From assembly GCF_037975245.1 (NCBI RefSeq), contig NC_092579.1, positions 19,924,678-19,988,677 of the forward strand: a stretch of DNA of 64,000 bases, in the 5' to 3' direction. The notes under the pieces were generated by a model. The model was not told the origin of the DNA. It made no database searches and was given only the letters and a program-made list of their open reading frames with translations. Shown here piece after piece: positions 29,001 to 40,351 of this stretch. The translations under genes and the position numbers were made by a program. The DNA comes from Apostichopus japonicus. Lineage: Eukaryota; Echinodermata; Holothuroidea; Aspidochirotida; Stichopodidae. Position 1 is the stretch's first letter; each line of letters opens with the position of its first letter.

Positions 29001-32000
29001 ATTTCATCATGGCGTACCCGTTGATTTTGCAATGCATAAATCATTTCTGGTATTACAGTTTTGGATCATATTTAAATGCTCTATATAAACTGTCCTGTGA
29101 TGTTTAGTAGAATTTAGAACAGAAATCCTTAAAATTGATAACTATTTTAGTGTGTATGTAAGTACTTGTATACATACAAACTTACCTAGTTTTAGCATAT
29201 CTTGTTTTGCAAATATCTGTAGTGCCTGTACAAAGTCATTCTGAGAAAGCAAAAACATAAGAACAATATCAGAAGCAATCAGATTCCAAATTCCAACAGA
29301 AAATAAAAGCAGCATTCCCCCTTGCAGAATTAGAACAATTTTTCACCCTGCAGAGACTGTTTGGTAAGTTCTTTTTTGAAGTTTCCCTTCCTTCACAACA
29401 AGCCTTGCCAATGTTCTGTGTGACAACAGCCCCCCCCCCCCCCTCTCCTCAAACCCTCCTCCCTAAAATACCAAAGGAGAGTCTAATTGAACGTGACACT
29501 GCTACTTAAATTCACACTTCACTTTCCTTACCCCCAAATTGCAACCATAACTGATAGTACATTTCAGGGCCAATTTAACATTTATACTGTAGTTTGTTGC
29601 AGATTAATTGAATATTCAGTAGGCAAAAGCCCCATAATTAAGATGACAATGCTTTTATATTTTGCAACTGCAAACTTTGAAGCTTTTGACTAAACATTGC
29701 ATCTGTACCTGTGTGATTTTGGCAGATTGAAGTGTAAACAGATACCATTTTTCTTTTCTTTTCTTCTCTCTTGCTTTTTTTTTGTGGCAGGTGGGGGTAA
29801 AGAGAGGAGCATTATATTTCCCCATGTGACAAATTTAATCCAAAATTGCAGCTTCAAATGTAAAATTTGACTAGCCCTATAGAATGGTATTGGATTATAT
29901 GCCTGCTTTAGTTAAGGTACCTACCAGATTCTCTGGGCCATAGTAAGTTAGTTTAGGTAGCCCAACCTTCTTCAATGTTATCATCATTCCTGGAAGATCC
30001 AATTAAATCAAAGTAGTCGGTTGTTAAAGCTGTCAAAACTAAATTACTGTATTAAAGATGCATTGTATTTAATAAGGAATTAACAGCTTCAATTCAAACT
30101 AGAATATATGTTACAAATCTTTTACATTGATACGAAACAAGGTAACAAATATGTGATGGGGAAAAAAATAGATTAATTTCTCATGGTCAGGATATAAAGG
30201 TGTGCGATGGTACAGGCTCACTTAGAACAAACGTTGACTTTCAGTTCAACACCTGGCCAAAAAAAAAGGCTTGATGGGTTTTTCGTCCAAGCGTAACGCA
30301 CAGGTCTTGATGTTTCTGTACAGCAGGCTTGTTTCACTACAGTGTGAAGTACACGCTCGTGGAGATGAAATTACGTAATTTTATCCCAATTAAATCCTCC
30401 TCATGAGGCTGTTTATGGTCATAAAATGACTCTCTCTCCAAATTATCACTGTCTATCTTTTAGTGATTGGATCCCCAGTCAATAATATTAAGTCTTTGAG
30501 GTATTAAGATCATCAACCACTTCTCCTGCTCTTCTTCTTTCAAATACAAAGAATGATCACGTTTAACAGCAAGTTACCCCACCTCATTCACACAAATGCA
30601 CAGACACATGAAATAACAGGAGTTTATGTTGTACCTATTGCTCCTCCAAGATTGTCCCAGGTCATCCTGGTAAAGAAGATGTGCTCCAGTTTAGAGATGT
30701 TCTTTGTCCTGTGGGTTTGAGAGAAACGGATCACTGTGTAATGTTTGCGACTTTGACTTAAATACGTACAGTATATTAACACATCAGAAACTAGGAGTAT
30801 GTGTTGACAGACTAAGCCGAAATGGAGAGAAAACTATTTCTAACGGTAAATATGTGAATATGCAGCAACAGTAGCTCATAATTCACCTCATTTTGTCGAT
30901 ATTTTTTACCACATCCAGCGTTATTATCATAAACATCTAATACTTTGCAAAATTATGGCACTCTGTGAATATAACATTAACACAACTGAAGCAAGTCCAT
31001 ATATTCACAAATCAACACTACCAGTACTTATTTGCTGCACTTTTTAAGTGAAATTACAAATAATAAAATTTAATATATAGAAAAATATAGAAATATATAG
31101 AAGCTTCAAAACTTAAGTAATACAGAAACGGCAGAATGAAGACAAAAGAAAATTTATTCCTTGTAATGTCTTACCCACATTCCATCATAAGTCTCTGAGT
31201 TCCTTCGCCACAGTTGAACAAATATCTGAAAAAGTTGGGAAATTGTTTACAACAGAAATTGAGTTTGAAATGACAGAAATTGGTAAGTTTAAAAAGAAAT
31301 ATTAAACGATCTGACGTAACCTACAGACTGGCAGAATAACATTCATTTTATGAAGTTTACCTGTGGCACAATATTGTGCCTTTCCTAGTTTATTAATATA
31401 CTACATATCCCAATTAAAAGAAATATTTACTCCAAACATCAGTGGAAAACACTCAATGATGAATAGTCAGATATAACAGTTTTCCCAGCATTATGAAAAA
31501 GCTGTGGTGGTCCAATAACTTCCTCAATTTTAACACAGGAACCTTGAAGATAAATGTTTCTGTCAAACTAGAAAGCAAACAGTAAGTACTGCATATATTG
31601 CCACAATGTCCTTTATTTTCTAAAGCAAGGCCTTTAAGGAAAGCAAAAAATATTTGAAAGGTGCTGTAGCTTCCGATGACCTGGAGTCTCACAGATAGAG
31701 CTCTGCTTTCTGGTTGGCTCCCTGCAATCCCAGCCAAATTAGGGTACCTCCCCGCCCCCCCCTCCCACTGACTCCTCTCGCCACCATCAGAAAACCCTCC
31801 TACTTGTCCACCTCTGCAATCACAGTCCCTTTCTGAATTGGCCCCCACTAGTCTATTTTTCAAAAAAGCCACTGGCTTTGTAATGTTCAAGATCTCTGTT
31901 TTAAGCACATAAGGTCAAGTGAAGTAAAATTGTACAGTAATGCCTGGGGCATTTTAACAGCCTGGCATAAATATAAACTTTGGGGCATAGTTCTTAGACT

Positions 32001-32518
32001 CTACATACAGATGAGGGGGCAGAATTCTGTGACACTTTAAATCCAGGGACTGACATCTGGTCAGAGTGCTAATAGAGTTAAGTGATGAAAACCACAAAAC
32101 ATTTTATTCAAATTCACTCGATATCTCACACATATATCTTCAAGATTAAAATGTGCATGTTGCTTAATGATACATCATAGTTCTGTTAATGTCAACAGCA
32201 TAGTTTACAATACCTTGTAGAGTCTGCAGCAACCAGCACTGAGGCTGGACTATCCCTGGTTCCTGATCCAATAATTTGGGCTGACACATTCACACTTGGG
32301 AACATTTGCCCACCCCTCTTCTGTCTGAGGCGAACATGTTTCAGTTTCGATGGGGCCTTCACCATATTGCTTCTCTTTAAATGAGGAGGCTGGGAAGCCA
32401 TCGTCTGAACCGTAGTCAAACAATATTTGCTTGGCTGTTTTATAATCCTTGGTACAAAGACTCTTGATGTACGGCAATAAGCTCTTCTTAAATGATTAAG
32501 ACTTATATTGACAAACAT
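14013..32518 (-). CDS. ELAC2: Zinc phosphodiesterase ELAC protein 2 (long-form tRNase Z), 24 exons, complete
   Basis: Endonuclease that removes 3' trailers from precursor tRNAs in nucleus and mitochondria. Exons: 32214-32518, 31175-31225, 30635-30708, 29925-29989, 29186-29240, 28300-28368, 27778-27831, 26416-26562, 25757-25815, 25301-25359, 24755-24815, 23502-23553, 22548-22608, 22151-22249, 21324-21539, 20927-21142, 19910-20048, 19155-19193, 18092-18198, 17076-17163, 16252-16372, 15822-15900, 14687-14831, 14013-14171. All are AG/GT, phases agree and the sum is 2,520 nt (839 residues; human about 826). The N-terminal half has the inactive lactamase fold ([18 protein letters not shown]). The C-terminal half has FFGTGSAMP (about 526), the zinc motif THRHADHH (586-593), RHC (H680), YSGDT (D702), LLLHEAT (718-724) and THFSQRY (H760). 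The Arg-rich N-terminus looks mitochondrial; Met40 gives a second start. KKRK and KRRK (exons 8-9) may be nuclear signals. Confidence 0.95.
14286..14635. mobile_element. TTAA-flanked MITE (piggyBac-like), copy 1, 350 bp
   Basis: Begins AGGGTGTGAAGACTC and ends GAGTCTTCAATGCCT, imperfect inverted termini, flanked by TTAA on both sides (14282-14285, 14636-14639). About 85-90% similar by eye to 52196-52554. Sits in the last intron of ELAC2. TTAA targeting suggests piggyBac-type mobilisation; no transposase present. Confidence 0.8.
16043..16212 (-). pseudogene. Degenerate tandem copy of ELAC2 exon 21
   Basis: Repeats most of the real exon 21 and its 3' intron (16213-16372) directly downstream of it. 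It keeps CHQQGWKI-like coding sequence and a gtgagg donor. It lacks the first codons and acceptor, has a one-base deletion after the GWKI codons, gained extra gtgatacaatgcca units and a stop. A shorter third fragment resembling the exon 5' part lies at about 16,008-16,042. It is therefore a dead partial duplication, not an alternative exon. Confidence 0.85.
16566..16735. repeat. 24-bp minisatellite, about 7 copies
   Basis: Direct repeats of ctaccaggggaactctgcct with small changes, period 24, in the intron between ELAC2 exons 20 and 21. Confidence 0.92.
18276..18945 (-). mobile_element. tRNA-derived SINE (about 18,609-18,945) beside an unexplained open stretch
   Basis: On the minus strand a polymerase III B box GGTTCGAGTCC (18893-18903) is followed by tgtgtccttgggcaaggcac, the conserved body and tail of tRNA-headed SINEs with an L2-like segment. 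The A box region is eroded. A plus-strand 156-codon open frame (18276-18746) partly overlaps the SINE; it has no recognised domain and I do not call it a gene. Located in ELAC2 intron 18. Confidence 0.7.
20258..20540. repeat. About 47-bp minisatellite, 5-6 copies
   Basis: Direct repeats built on ggaacagcaatatgttcact followed by gcaggagagatgtgtagg, in the intron between ELAC2 exons 16 and 17. The open frames across it on both strands (repeated HISPAV / GEMCRF residues) are by-products of a repeat unit without stops. Confidence 0.92.
21640..22090. repeat. Dispersed repeat family F, copy 1
   Basis: Shares aaaagtgactgg ... aagtct, then ttaaaggagcactccag and gaactatgacac... with 24,145-24,590; part of the family also lies at 52,030-52,620. 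Located in an ELAC2 intron. Class unknown; possibly an old DNA transposon. Confidence 0.6.
24145..24590. repeat. Dispersed repeat family F, copy 2
   Basis: Same order of blocks as 21,640-22,090: aactaaagtgactggac, then ccttaaaggagcactccag, then cttgaactatgacatatc. Lies in the intron between ELAC2 exons 11 and 12. Confidence 0.6.
25708..25777 (-). repeat. 37-bp tandem duplication of ELAC2 exon 9 donor site
   Basis: The exon 9 end and its gtaagtgtt donor (boundary at 25757) are repeated 37 bp downstream, giving a second gtaagtgtt with boundary at 25720. Use of the distal donor would add 37 nt and shift the frame, so only the proximal site preserves the protein. Confidence 0.85.
27490..27640. 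repeat. Dispersed repeat, copy 2 (see 7201-7390)
   Basis: gtttacaagggtttcacga and the following gacct/gaccc-rich stretch resemble 7,213-7,275. Located in the intron between ELAC2 exons 7 and 8. An unrelated short direct repeat, cactttccatgaactaacag, occurs at about 27,361 and 27,608. Confidence 0.45.
28723..28748. repeat. Long cytosine homopolymer
   Basis: A run of more than 20 cytosines in the intron between ELAC2 exons 5 and 6. Such runs recur across the window (for example 8892, 29430, 36110, 33601), mostly as G runs inside MITEs. Confidence 0.85.
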
Positions 32519-33273
32519 TTGGTTAGATTAACTTTGAATCTATAAGCTTAGATTGTCCTGTAAAACATACTCTTTACCTATAAACTGCTTACCATCCTTC
32601 AGCAAAATCAGAATAAGACTAACTTGAAGCTACAGTAATGTTCGAACTTGAAACCAATCAAAATTGCACCAACTAGGCTAGCCTAATGTTGCATCAGCAA
32701 AGAACTCTTCCAAAAGGATATTTTAAGACAGTTTAATTATTTATTGCACCATATGAGATAATGGATAATGGAACGTTTGTTGTAATATGTATACATGTCA
32801 TAATTGATCCAATAAGGAAAAATCGACTTCTTGTTTCCTGCAAAAATGTCAATGTTCACTGTACGGCCGTATAGTTACTGTAGCAGGCCTAGACACTTCG
32901 AAACTGTTACGAAACGCGCAATGTATGCACGTTAGGCTCAATTATTAATGGTCAAATAGCGAAATTCGAGTAGTTACTAAACTATACGAATAAGGAACGT
33001 TCCTGACCATTTGTTACCACCGTATTGTGGAAAATATAGATCTCGTGCAACTGTAACCATCAGCGTAGGTAATGTGCTTGAAGAAGCGCAAAACGTGAAG
33101 GTAAATCTGAGAAACTTTGCATCCGATGTTGCAATGGTGAACTTGCTAAAGTCGTTTTCTGTGGTAGTACAGTAATAAATCAACAACTGCAAGTCAAACC
33201 GCATAGGTTTAGTCAGATTTGGAGCGAAGCACCTCCATTCAAACGGACATATTTATTGGCAGCACCTTTTAAC

Positions 33274-33637
33274 CAGTGGCGGAGCTAGGGGTATTGGTCA
33301 GGGGGTCGAGAATGATCTGTAGGGGCGTTTTCGACACTATCTAAGCGGAGCGACACCACAGGTTGGCGCGGAGCGTACTGAAATTTTTTGAGTAATGATA
33401 CTCCCTAGATCGCCGGAAATTGCCCTTTCCAGGCCCCGCTAATTTGCAGATAAACGAAGAATAAATAGATGTCATCGCCAACAAAATGTGACAAATGTCA
33501 ATAGGTAGATGAGAGAGCAATATAAAAGTCAATAATGGCGAATATGTAAAAAGTGGTAAAAAAGCTGAAAAGTGCGCAAGCAGTCCATTTGAATCCGTCA
33601 GGGGGGGGGGGGGGCATCCATGGACGCTCCGCTACTG
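33274..33637. mobile_element. hAT-type MITE, 364 bp
   Basis: Ends CAGTGGCGGAGC and the complement of GCTCCGCTACTG with a perfect 8-bp target duplication, cttttaac (33266-33273 and 33638-33645). Interior has a 14-base G run. Lies about 750 bp upstream of the ELAC2 start codon. Confidence 0.92.
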
Positions 33638-33825
33638 CTTTTAACAGGTTAACATCGTTGGAAGTTTTCAAAAGAAATTCCCTGAAGGTTATGGCATTTT
33701 ATTATACAATACACAGACAGGCGCGGTTTCTAAGGGGTAGTGTGGGCCGGGTGCTCGTTTAATTTTTAACATGACAAACAATCGAAAGTAGTTATTATAG
33801 CACAACCTTGAGTTAATACCTACTT

Positions 33826-35777
33826 CAGGTGCGTATCCAGGGGGGGGGCATTGGGGGCGCGCGCCCCCCGGGTAAGGAAAAGAGGAGAGAAAAAAAGAGA
33901 AGAAAAAGGGAAAAGGAGGGGGAAAAAGAGAAGGAGGAGAGAAAGGAAGGGAAAAGAAAAAGAAAAAAGAGAGAAAAAGGAGAAAAGGAGGGAGTAGAAG
34001 ATAGCCAAGACCTCTGGAAGAGAAAGAGGAACAGTCATAGTTAAAGCGCTGATCCCAATTATATACACAGGGTAGCCATTGACAGATCAAGGATTACGGA
34101 GGGGGTGTGCGCCTCACCCTTGCCCTTACACCGACAACTCCATTTTTGACGTTTCCATTTTTCCTCTCTCACTAATGTATCTATATAATATGGTCTATCA
34201 TAACGCGTGTGTGTGTATGGACGCTTAACAATTGTACAATTGTGCTATATGGAACCAACTGTGGCTGGTCTTGAACTCGACCGAGTCGTCGGGGAACATG
34301 ACGCATTTCGGGAAGGGGGCGACCGCCCCCCCCCCCAAGCAAATTTTCTTTACGACATCGCTAGTAATTTCAAAATAGACAATGCTTAGATGCAACTTAC
34401 AAGGCCTGGGAAGTGTCATTTCCAGCGATCTGGGAGGCATTTTCGGCCAAAATTTTTCTTGTACGCTTCGCGCCAACTCATGGTGGCGCTTCGCTTAGAT
34501 AGTTCGCCTACAGGCTTCGCCCCTCCCTTGGCAATTACTCGCTACACGCCTGTTCGAATTTGTAAAGCAAAGAGCAGATATAACATCATATCAGTGAGCA
34601 TTGAAATGCATGTTCCACGATGAACAGCCTCAAAACCTGTCTATGTGTGTAGTCAAAGGCGTAGGAGCCAAATTGGATTTGGGGCTGTAACGACTTGCCC
34701 GAAAAAAAAAGCCAAAATTTTTCGCGCGCCAAGCGCGCGTTCAACATATCGATGCCAATATCATATAAGCAAGCATCGCTCATTACATTGCATGGCATCG
34801 TGTGCCTTAAGATCCGTGAAAGTTGCACAGTATACCGCCGGTTTGCTAATGTAAACAACCAAATGTCTTATGTAGATGGAGAAAAACCATACAGATCCAT
34901 TTATGTCAAAACTCTCTTTTACAGTAGTAATGTCGGCCAAGCTTACAACTTTATTTTAATTACCAAGGAGATCATTTTTAAGCTATTCATTGCTATTTAT
35001 TTTTCTTTCAGTATAGGTGCCCGAAAAAAATGAGAAAAATTGGGTTGCGGGAAGGGGGGGGGGCTGCAGCCCCGCCTCCTACGGGACCTACGCCTATGTG
35101 TGTAGTGTTCGGTTTCGATATACCTGATATCGGAAATATCTGCTATTTTTCATTTCCGAAACCAAGTTTTATAATAGCCATTATAAGAGGTTGCAATATT
35201 TCTACACCAATAAATTAACTGTGTCGGAATTTTCCAAAATTTCCTCACCAACATTCTTCATCATACTTTCCTCTACTCGTGCAATTTTGACCTGTCTATT
35301 AGGGGTTCAAGGAGGTTTTTCTATATTGGTTGTCCATAGATAGAATTTTGTGCAACATTATGGGTATGTTTTCAAGTGATTTTTATTCACGAGAAATGTG
35401 AATTTTCAAATTCTCAACAAATAATGGCCTTAAAACCTTGAAAAGTGGGGCTTTCGGATATTGTGGGCCGTGACATAGAATCACCTACAAAAGCAATGAT
35501 CCATAGGACATGCAATGAGGTCGAACATGATGTGTGACTGATGACAATCTTCAAAAAGGTTATGGATGGAAAAAAAAAATTGGGGGGAAATACTTGGTTC
35601 TCAGGCAAAAGTGTACATCTGGTTGATCATTTTCAAGCCCGAGAAGTGCCATTTCCGGTGATCTGGGGGGTATCAAAACCAGAAATTTTCTTGTACGCTC
35701 CGCGCCAACCGATGGTGGCGCTCCGCTTAGATAGTAATTCGCGCCCCCCGGGTTAGAAAATCCTGGATACGCGCCTG
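33826..35777. mobile_element. Composite, nested hAT-like element region
   Basis: Opens with CAGGTGCGTATCCAGG and closes with TCCTGGATACGCGCCTG, matching inverted ends, but the flanks (acctactt / tacttacc) do not form a clean duplication. It contains a purine-only GA tract (about 33,880-34,010), a segment of the 38.6/40.5/44.5-kb MITE type ending GCTACACGCCTG near 34,552, the dispersed repeat of 10,822-11,152 and a further hAT MITE nested in it (34654-35098). Long open frames here come from the stop-poor GA tract. Confidence 0.6.
34654..35098. mobile_element. Nested hAT-type MITE, 445 bp
   Basis: CAAAGGCGTAGG ... CCTACGCCTATG ends with a perfect 8-bp target duplication, tgtgtagt (34646-34653 and 35099-35106). 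It interrupts a dispersed repeat whose uninterrupted copy at 10,822-11,152 has tgtgtagt only once (10913-10920), confirming the insertion boundary. Confidence 0.95.
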
Positions 35778-35778
35778 T

Positions 35779-36520
35779 ACTTACCCTAGTTTATTTAATG
35801 TGCGCCTCAGAATGTAACATTTGAGTTGTTATCTAGTAACCAAGGGGAACGTCCTAGCCCTCTACTTTGGAGTCTGCTTCAAAGACCGTAGGGGCCCCTT
35901 CTTTATAAAATCATTGTATTGTTTATTGAAAAATGTTTATTTAGGCAATCGGGGTGTGTAACGGTAAACAATAAACTGAAGAGACTATTGCCATTATTTG
36001 ACCTTTTAACACATTGGGATCTGGGGAGTAGCCCAGGGAGGCCGGAGGCTTGTTGTCAGCGGGGAAATAAAATCCGGGACCCAACTTAGTGACTGGGATG
36101 TTGTGCAGGGGGGGGGGGCGGTGTCAGCTAAAGCAAGGCAAATTTGAGGAGGATAATCTTTTAAATCACTATCAGTCATCCGTATTTTTGTTGTTATTTG
36201 GGGAAAGACACTGCACGTCACCGGCCTATACGCGGTTCTGTTAATATTGTCTTAGTCAGATGGTCCCCGTGGAAACTGATGGCCATGGAAACCTATATCC
36301 ACTTATAGCGTGTTTATTGTATGGTTAAAAATAACAAGGCCTACTAATGATTTATGAATCGAAATTGAATCATGTTCAAGCTATATTGAATCGATGCCTA
36401 ATCAATGTGTAATTAAGCCACTTGGCAAGACCCCTAGACTGTAGCCCCCTGATCTCACGAGGTATTCTAATAACGCAATATCGAAAAAAGTGGATAAATA
36501 AATAACAAAATAGCCATTTT
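35779..36520. other. Spacer, no gene seen
   Basis: Lies between the composite element and the outer edge of the inverted duplication. Contains a G run near 36,110 and no recognisable coding exon. Confidence 0.4.
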
Positions 36521-36599
36521 GGTTAAACCAATTTTATTTCCGAAGTGCATAATACTAAATGCTTGGCATTACATGCAGAGAAATGTTACTTATTATTGT

Positions 36600-39500
36600 C
36601 TAGAAATCGCTAAACCAATGCATGGCATCACCACGGCAACCGTCTATGGGAATGTCAGGCTCGTATTGAACGCGAATTTCGTTGACTTCTACACCTCTAA
36701 ATATGCCATGATAGTTATCGCGGATGCCTTGTGTGCCGTCCTCGTATATCGTGATCAATCTGGCGACGTATGGTACGTCAATACTGTAACGAGTTCCAGT
36801 GATAATGGCCGACTTCGAGGAACATCGTTGAACTTCGACTTGAACACCGACGGAGTCTGTTTTGGTAACAGTTGTCGAACCACCCCATTCATGACTGTAC
36901 GACGCTCTGACTGATAAAGAAACCTGAAAAGAGAAAAAGAAAAAGTAAACGGAACAAGCCGGTTCGAAAGAGGAAAACGTTAACTGAAGATATAATGCAG
37001 AAGCGGTGAGTCGTGCACTATATTGAATTAGGAACTGGATCAGTGGGAAGATGAACCTGCTGATGGAAAGTAGAAATTATAGCATAGTGAAAAACATAAT
37101 TACTACGTTACCTTTCCACCATCGAAGAAGGGAACCTTTAGGGAGAAGCCCTTTGTTGATAAATAAGACATAGGACCACTTCATATTGGGGCACGAAACT
37201 TGTACATGATATAATCTGAATGGTGCGAGCAAATACAATAGGATATCGGGGGAACAAGTTCAATACTACTATACCTTTCCACCTCCGAAGAAGGGAACCT
37301 TTGCCGATACTTCAGTTGTGACCTCTACCTCTTCACCGGCAGCATTGTTCCATGTGTAGGATTCCTCATATGAGTATTCAAGAGTACGCGTTGTTTTTTG
37401 GGTGGTATTACCGGAGTTAATCACGACTGTTCTAGCGATGGTGCTTGGCTGGTTATCGAGTATTTTGTGATCATCTAACGAATATTCAATGTTTTGCAAT
37501 ATGTATTTCTTGGCAGGAGGACCCTGAATGTAGTAAGTCTTTGAAGCTCGTAAAACAAAGGCTGGCTCCGTCATTGGTCCATGAGAACTCATGGTAGACA
37601 TGGCGGAAACGCCTTGCCCGTTTGACTTGGCAACCGATCTCCAGACACCAACATCTACGTCAGCACCGCTAGAGGTATCGTCCCATACATACTGCCAATC
37701 TCCTTGGACGGTGAGGGTCTCGTTAACGCAACGAATAGAATTCCTGTCAGGTTTTTGATTATGATTGCGCATAGCTACATGTCCAAGAGCTCGAAAACCA
37801 GGGGCGCAAAGAGGCCTATAGAAAGCTCCATCCCAAGAGGCTCCAGAACCTCTGTCGTTCCAGATTTGGATGAAGTCGTACGGAGGTGAGAGGGCGGTGT
37901 TTTGCCTTGCTTTAACTACATACCCGACAGGTGGTCTGTCATAGTTTCCTTGTGCAATGTCTCCCAGAGAGTAAGTGTCAGCTGGTCCTCTCGTCCTCCA
38001 AACGGAGAAGTCTCTACGTGCGCCGCTCGATCTGTCGTTCCAAATCTCATCCAAATCGGAGATTTCGTATAATTTTAAGGCATAATCCGCCGTTTGGTCG
38101 TTGAAGTCGATAATATTTTTGACTTTCCTGCCATCTAGGAGATACGGGGCGTCGGTTGGGGTAGCATGGGTAGCCAGAGAGGTGAACGTGTTAGCGTCCA
38201 GTCCGTATGTATTAGCTGTAGACCTTCGATTACTCAACAAGGAAACGTCTCTATCAGCCCCAGATCCCACATCCTTCCAGATCAACTCGTAGCGGCCAAG
38301 GGTAACGTAATCCGATTTAACACATCTGTAAAAAGATAAGTAGGCAAAATAAAAAAAATGTTTATGTCCATATGTTTCGGTTCCAACCTTGTATGCATCC
38401 AACGGAAGGGCAAATTCAAGACAAAATTTTCGTAATAACTTTTGATGATCTCTCGTGTGGTGTGAAGAAAGCAGGCATTTATCAAAGAAAAGCATTTATG
38501 CTTTTGCAAAATTGTCCATGCAATCACGACAGTATTCAACATTGTTGTATCAAAATACTTCAGAACATATATGCACTGTGTTATCTACAAAATAAATTAG
38601 GCGCGTAGCGAGGAATTTACCAAGGGAGGGGAGAACATGTAGGCAAACTATCAGAACTGTAGATTCGGCATTGAAAACTATCTAAGCGTAGCGCCACCAT
38701 GTGTTGGCGCCACGCGCACCCCAAAATTTTGTCTGAAAATGCCTCCCAGATCGTTGGAAATGGTACTTCTCAGGCCTTGTAAGTTGCATCTAAGCTTGAA
38801 ATTAAGCGATATCGTAAAAACATACAATGAAAATATGCTCAAGGGTAGGGGGGGTGGTCTCCCCCTTCGCCCTCTTGGCTACGCGCCTGAAATAAACAAG
38901 GTCGGATAAATGCATCCCAACTTCTGCATGAAGATATTATGCACAAAGAGGGTTTATAGCATAGACGAATGCTTCTACGGTTGCCAGTATTGCTTTACAG
39001 TATACTGGAACCGCAGTATATATTTATATAGGCCTATATATCATTTCAGTGATTATCATATACTAACCTGTAAACATTTCTGTCTGGTAAGTTGTTGTAA
39101 CCGATGACTGCAACATGACCGAGACAAACGTATCCTACTGGTGGGTCCATTCTCAGTATTCTGACGTCAAAAGTCCCGCCACTGCCTCTGTCATTCCACA
39201 CTTCGGTAAAACCCGAGGGTGCCCTTAATGCATCCCCCGAGTAGTCCCTCGCCAAAATGGAGGACGTGGTTGGTTGCTGATGGCTGGCGACTGCTACGTC
39301 ACCGAGAGGATAGTAGCCGTATTGAAGCGTCTGTGGCCGCCATATTGAGACATCTCGATTGGATCCGGTGTTTCGATCGTCATATATCCTGATATAGAGG
39401 CTGTCCACCCGCCTATATACAATGGCTGGAACGTCCTCTGTTTTAAAGAGGGGTTAGAGAAATATTCGTGTTTAGACATTCTCAAAGTTATGAGTATAGA

Positions 39501-39811
39501 ATAAGGAAGTTGCAAACCTTTGCCTAAAATATTCTGTCCATAGCAAATTTGCAAGGTCTGTCAGTAGGCATATTAGTAATTTATTACAAATTAAATTTAA
39601 TTAACATAATTAACACATATATAATAGTTCAGTCTTTCTTTTTCTTTTCTACAAAATAACCCGAATATACATGGAGAAACGATGATGTAGAAGTGAAGAG
39701 TATAAACACAGTTAAACAAAATATTGGTAACATGGAAGAAGAACGAGTCTTACCTGCGGTAGCAGTGCTAACGAGAATCGACGTTAGGCACAAAAGTATA
39801 CTGAGTAACAT
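36600..39811 (-). CDS. Secreted Vps62-like / aerolysin-like pore-forming protein, copy A (600 residues)
   Basis: Exons 39754-39811, 39068-39437, 37275-38325 and 36600-36923 (58, 370, 1051 and 324 nt) join in phase to 600 codons plus TAG. Residues 1-19 are a hydrophobic signal peptide ending STATA. Residues about 35-400 hold six repeats of the W/Y-x-D-x-x-S/T-G-x-x-x-D type (at about 38, 100, 159, 238, 298 and 357), each followed by G-Y-x-x-L-G-D/H-V-A-like strands, as in Vps62/DUF946. Residues about 400-600 are Ser/Thr-rich alternating beta sequence (TTQKTTRTLEYSYEESYTW; VPFFGGGK; SYSHEWGGSTTVTKTDS), typical of aerolysin/natterin-type pore-forming modules. The family calls are by eye. Likely secreted and membrane-acting (inference). 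No breaks seen. Head to head with copy B. Confidence 0.85.
37098..37141 (-). repeat. Duplicated fragment of copy A exon 3 donor end
   Basis: In the intron between exons 3 and 4, about 44 bp repeat the last codons of exon 3 and its donor (real copy at 37262-37304). The fragment encodes KVPFFDGGK-like residues and ends in gtaacg. It lacks an acceptor, so it is a remnant rather than an exon. Confidence 0.8.
38598..38889. mobile_element. hAT-type MITE in intron 2 of copy A, 292 bp
   Basis: TAGGCGCGTAGC ... GCTACGCGCCTG ends with 8-bp flanks aaataaat / aaataaac (7 of 8). Same family as 40513-40779 and 44470-44762. It is absent from intron 2 of copy B. Confidence 0.88.
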
Positions 39812-40351
39812 GTTGATGAGGTCGATAACAACGTTATAGAATGGACTGTGAACCACTATCCTTACTTCACCACCAGCAAGCTCTGAAAAGGAATGAACAA
39901 ACGCAAGTGTTCTGGTTTTATACTCCATATAGCCGTTCTCCATGCATGTAACTAAGTTTCGTCTTATTCTTTGCATTGTCTGACATGCGGGATGATGTGT
40001 ACATAGCATGCCGTAAATTCCTTGTATTCTAGATTTGATTTACATATCAATAACAAAATTTACTATTCAAAGTGAATCAAGTCGTTTGGTTTTCATTCAA
40101 TTTGAATAGTAAATTTGGTTATTGATATGGAAATCAAATATAGAATACAAGGAATTTACGGTATGCTAAATACACAGCATCCCGCATCGGACGATACAAA
40201 GAATAATACGAAACAATTAGTTACATGGAGGAACGGAAGTATAAAACCAGAAAACTTGCGTTTGTTCATTCCTTTTTCAGAGTTTGTTGGTGGTTAAGTA
40301 AGGATAGTGGTTTAAAGTCCATTCTATAACGTTGTTTTCGATCTCATCAAC
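39812..40351. promoter_or_regulatory. Shared palindromic divergent promoter of the two pore-former genes
   Basis: The 540 bp between the two start codons are an inverted repeat around 40,072-40,100. Each side has a TATAAAA box about 105 bp before its ATG: minus strand at 39916-39922, plus strand at 40240-40246, both in the context agtataaaaccag. The stretch cttgcgtttgttcattcc follows each box. The symmetry suggests that both genes share upstream control. Transcription start sites are not determined. Confidence 0.75.

Noticed and set aside
33689-34090. 133-codon minus-strand frame rich in F, S and P
   Set aside because: It is produced by the purine-only GA tract inside a MITE composite.
36519-36914. 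131-codon plus-strand frame
   Set aside because: It is antisense to exon 4 of pore-former copy A; the mirrored frame opposite copy B has the same origin.
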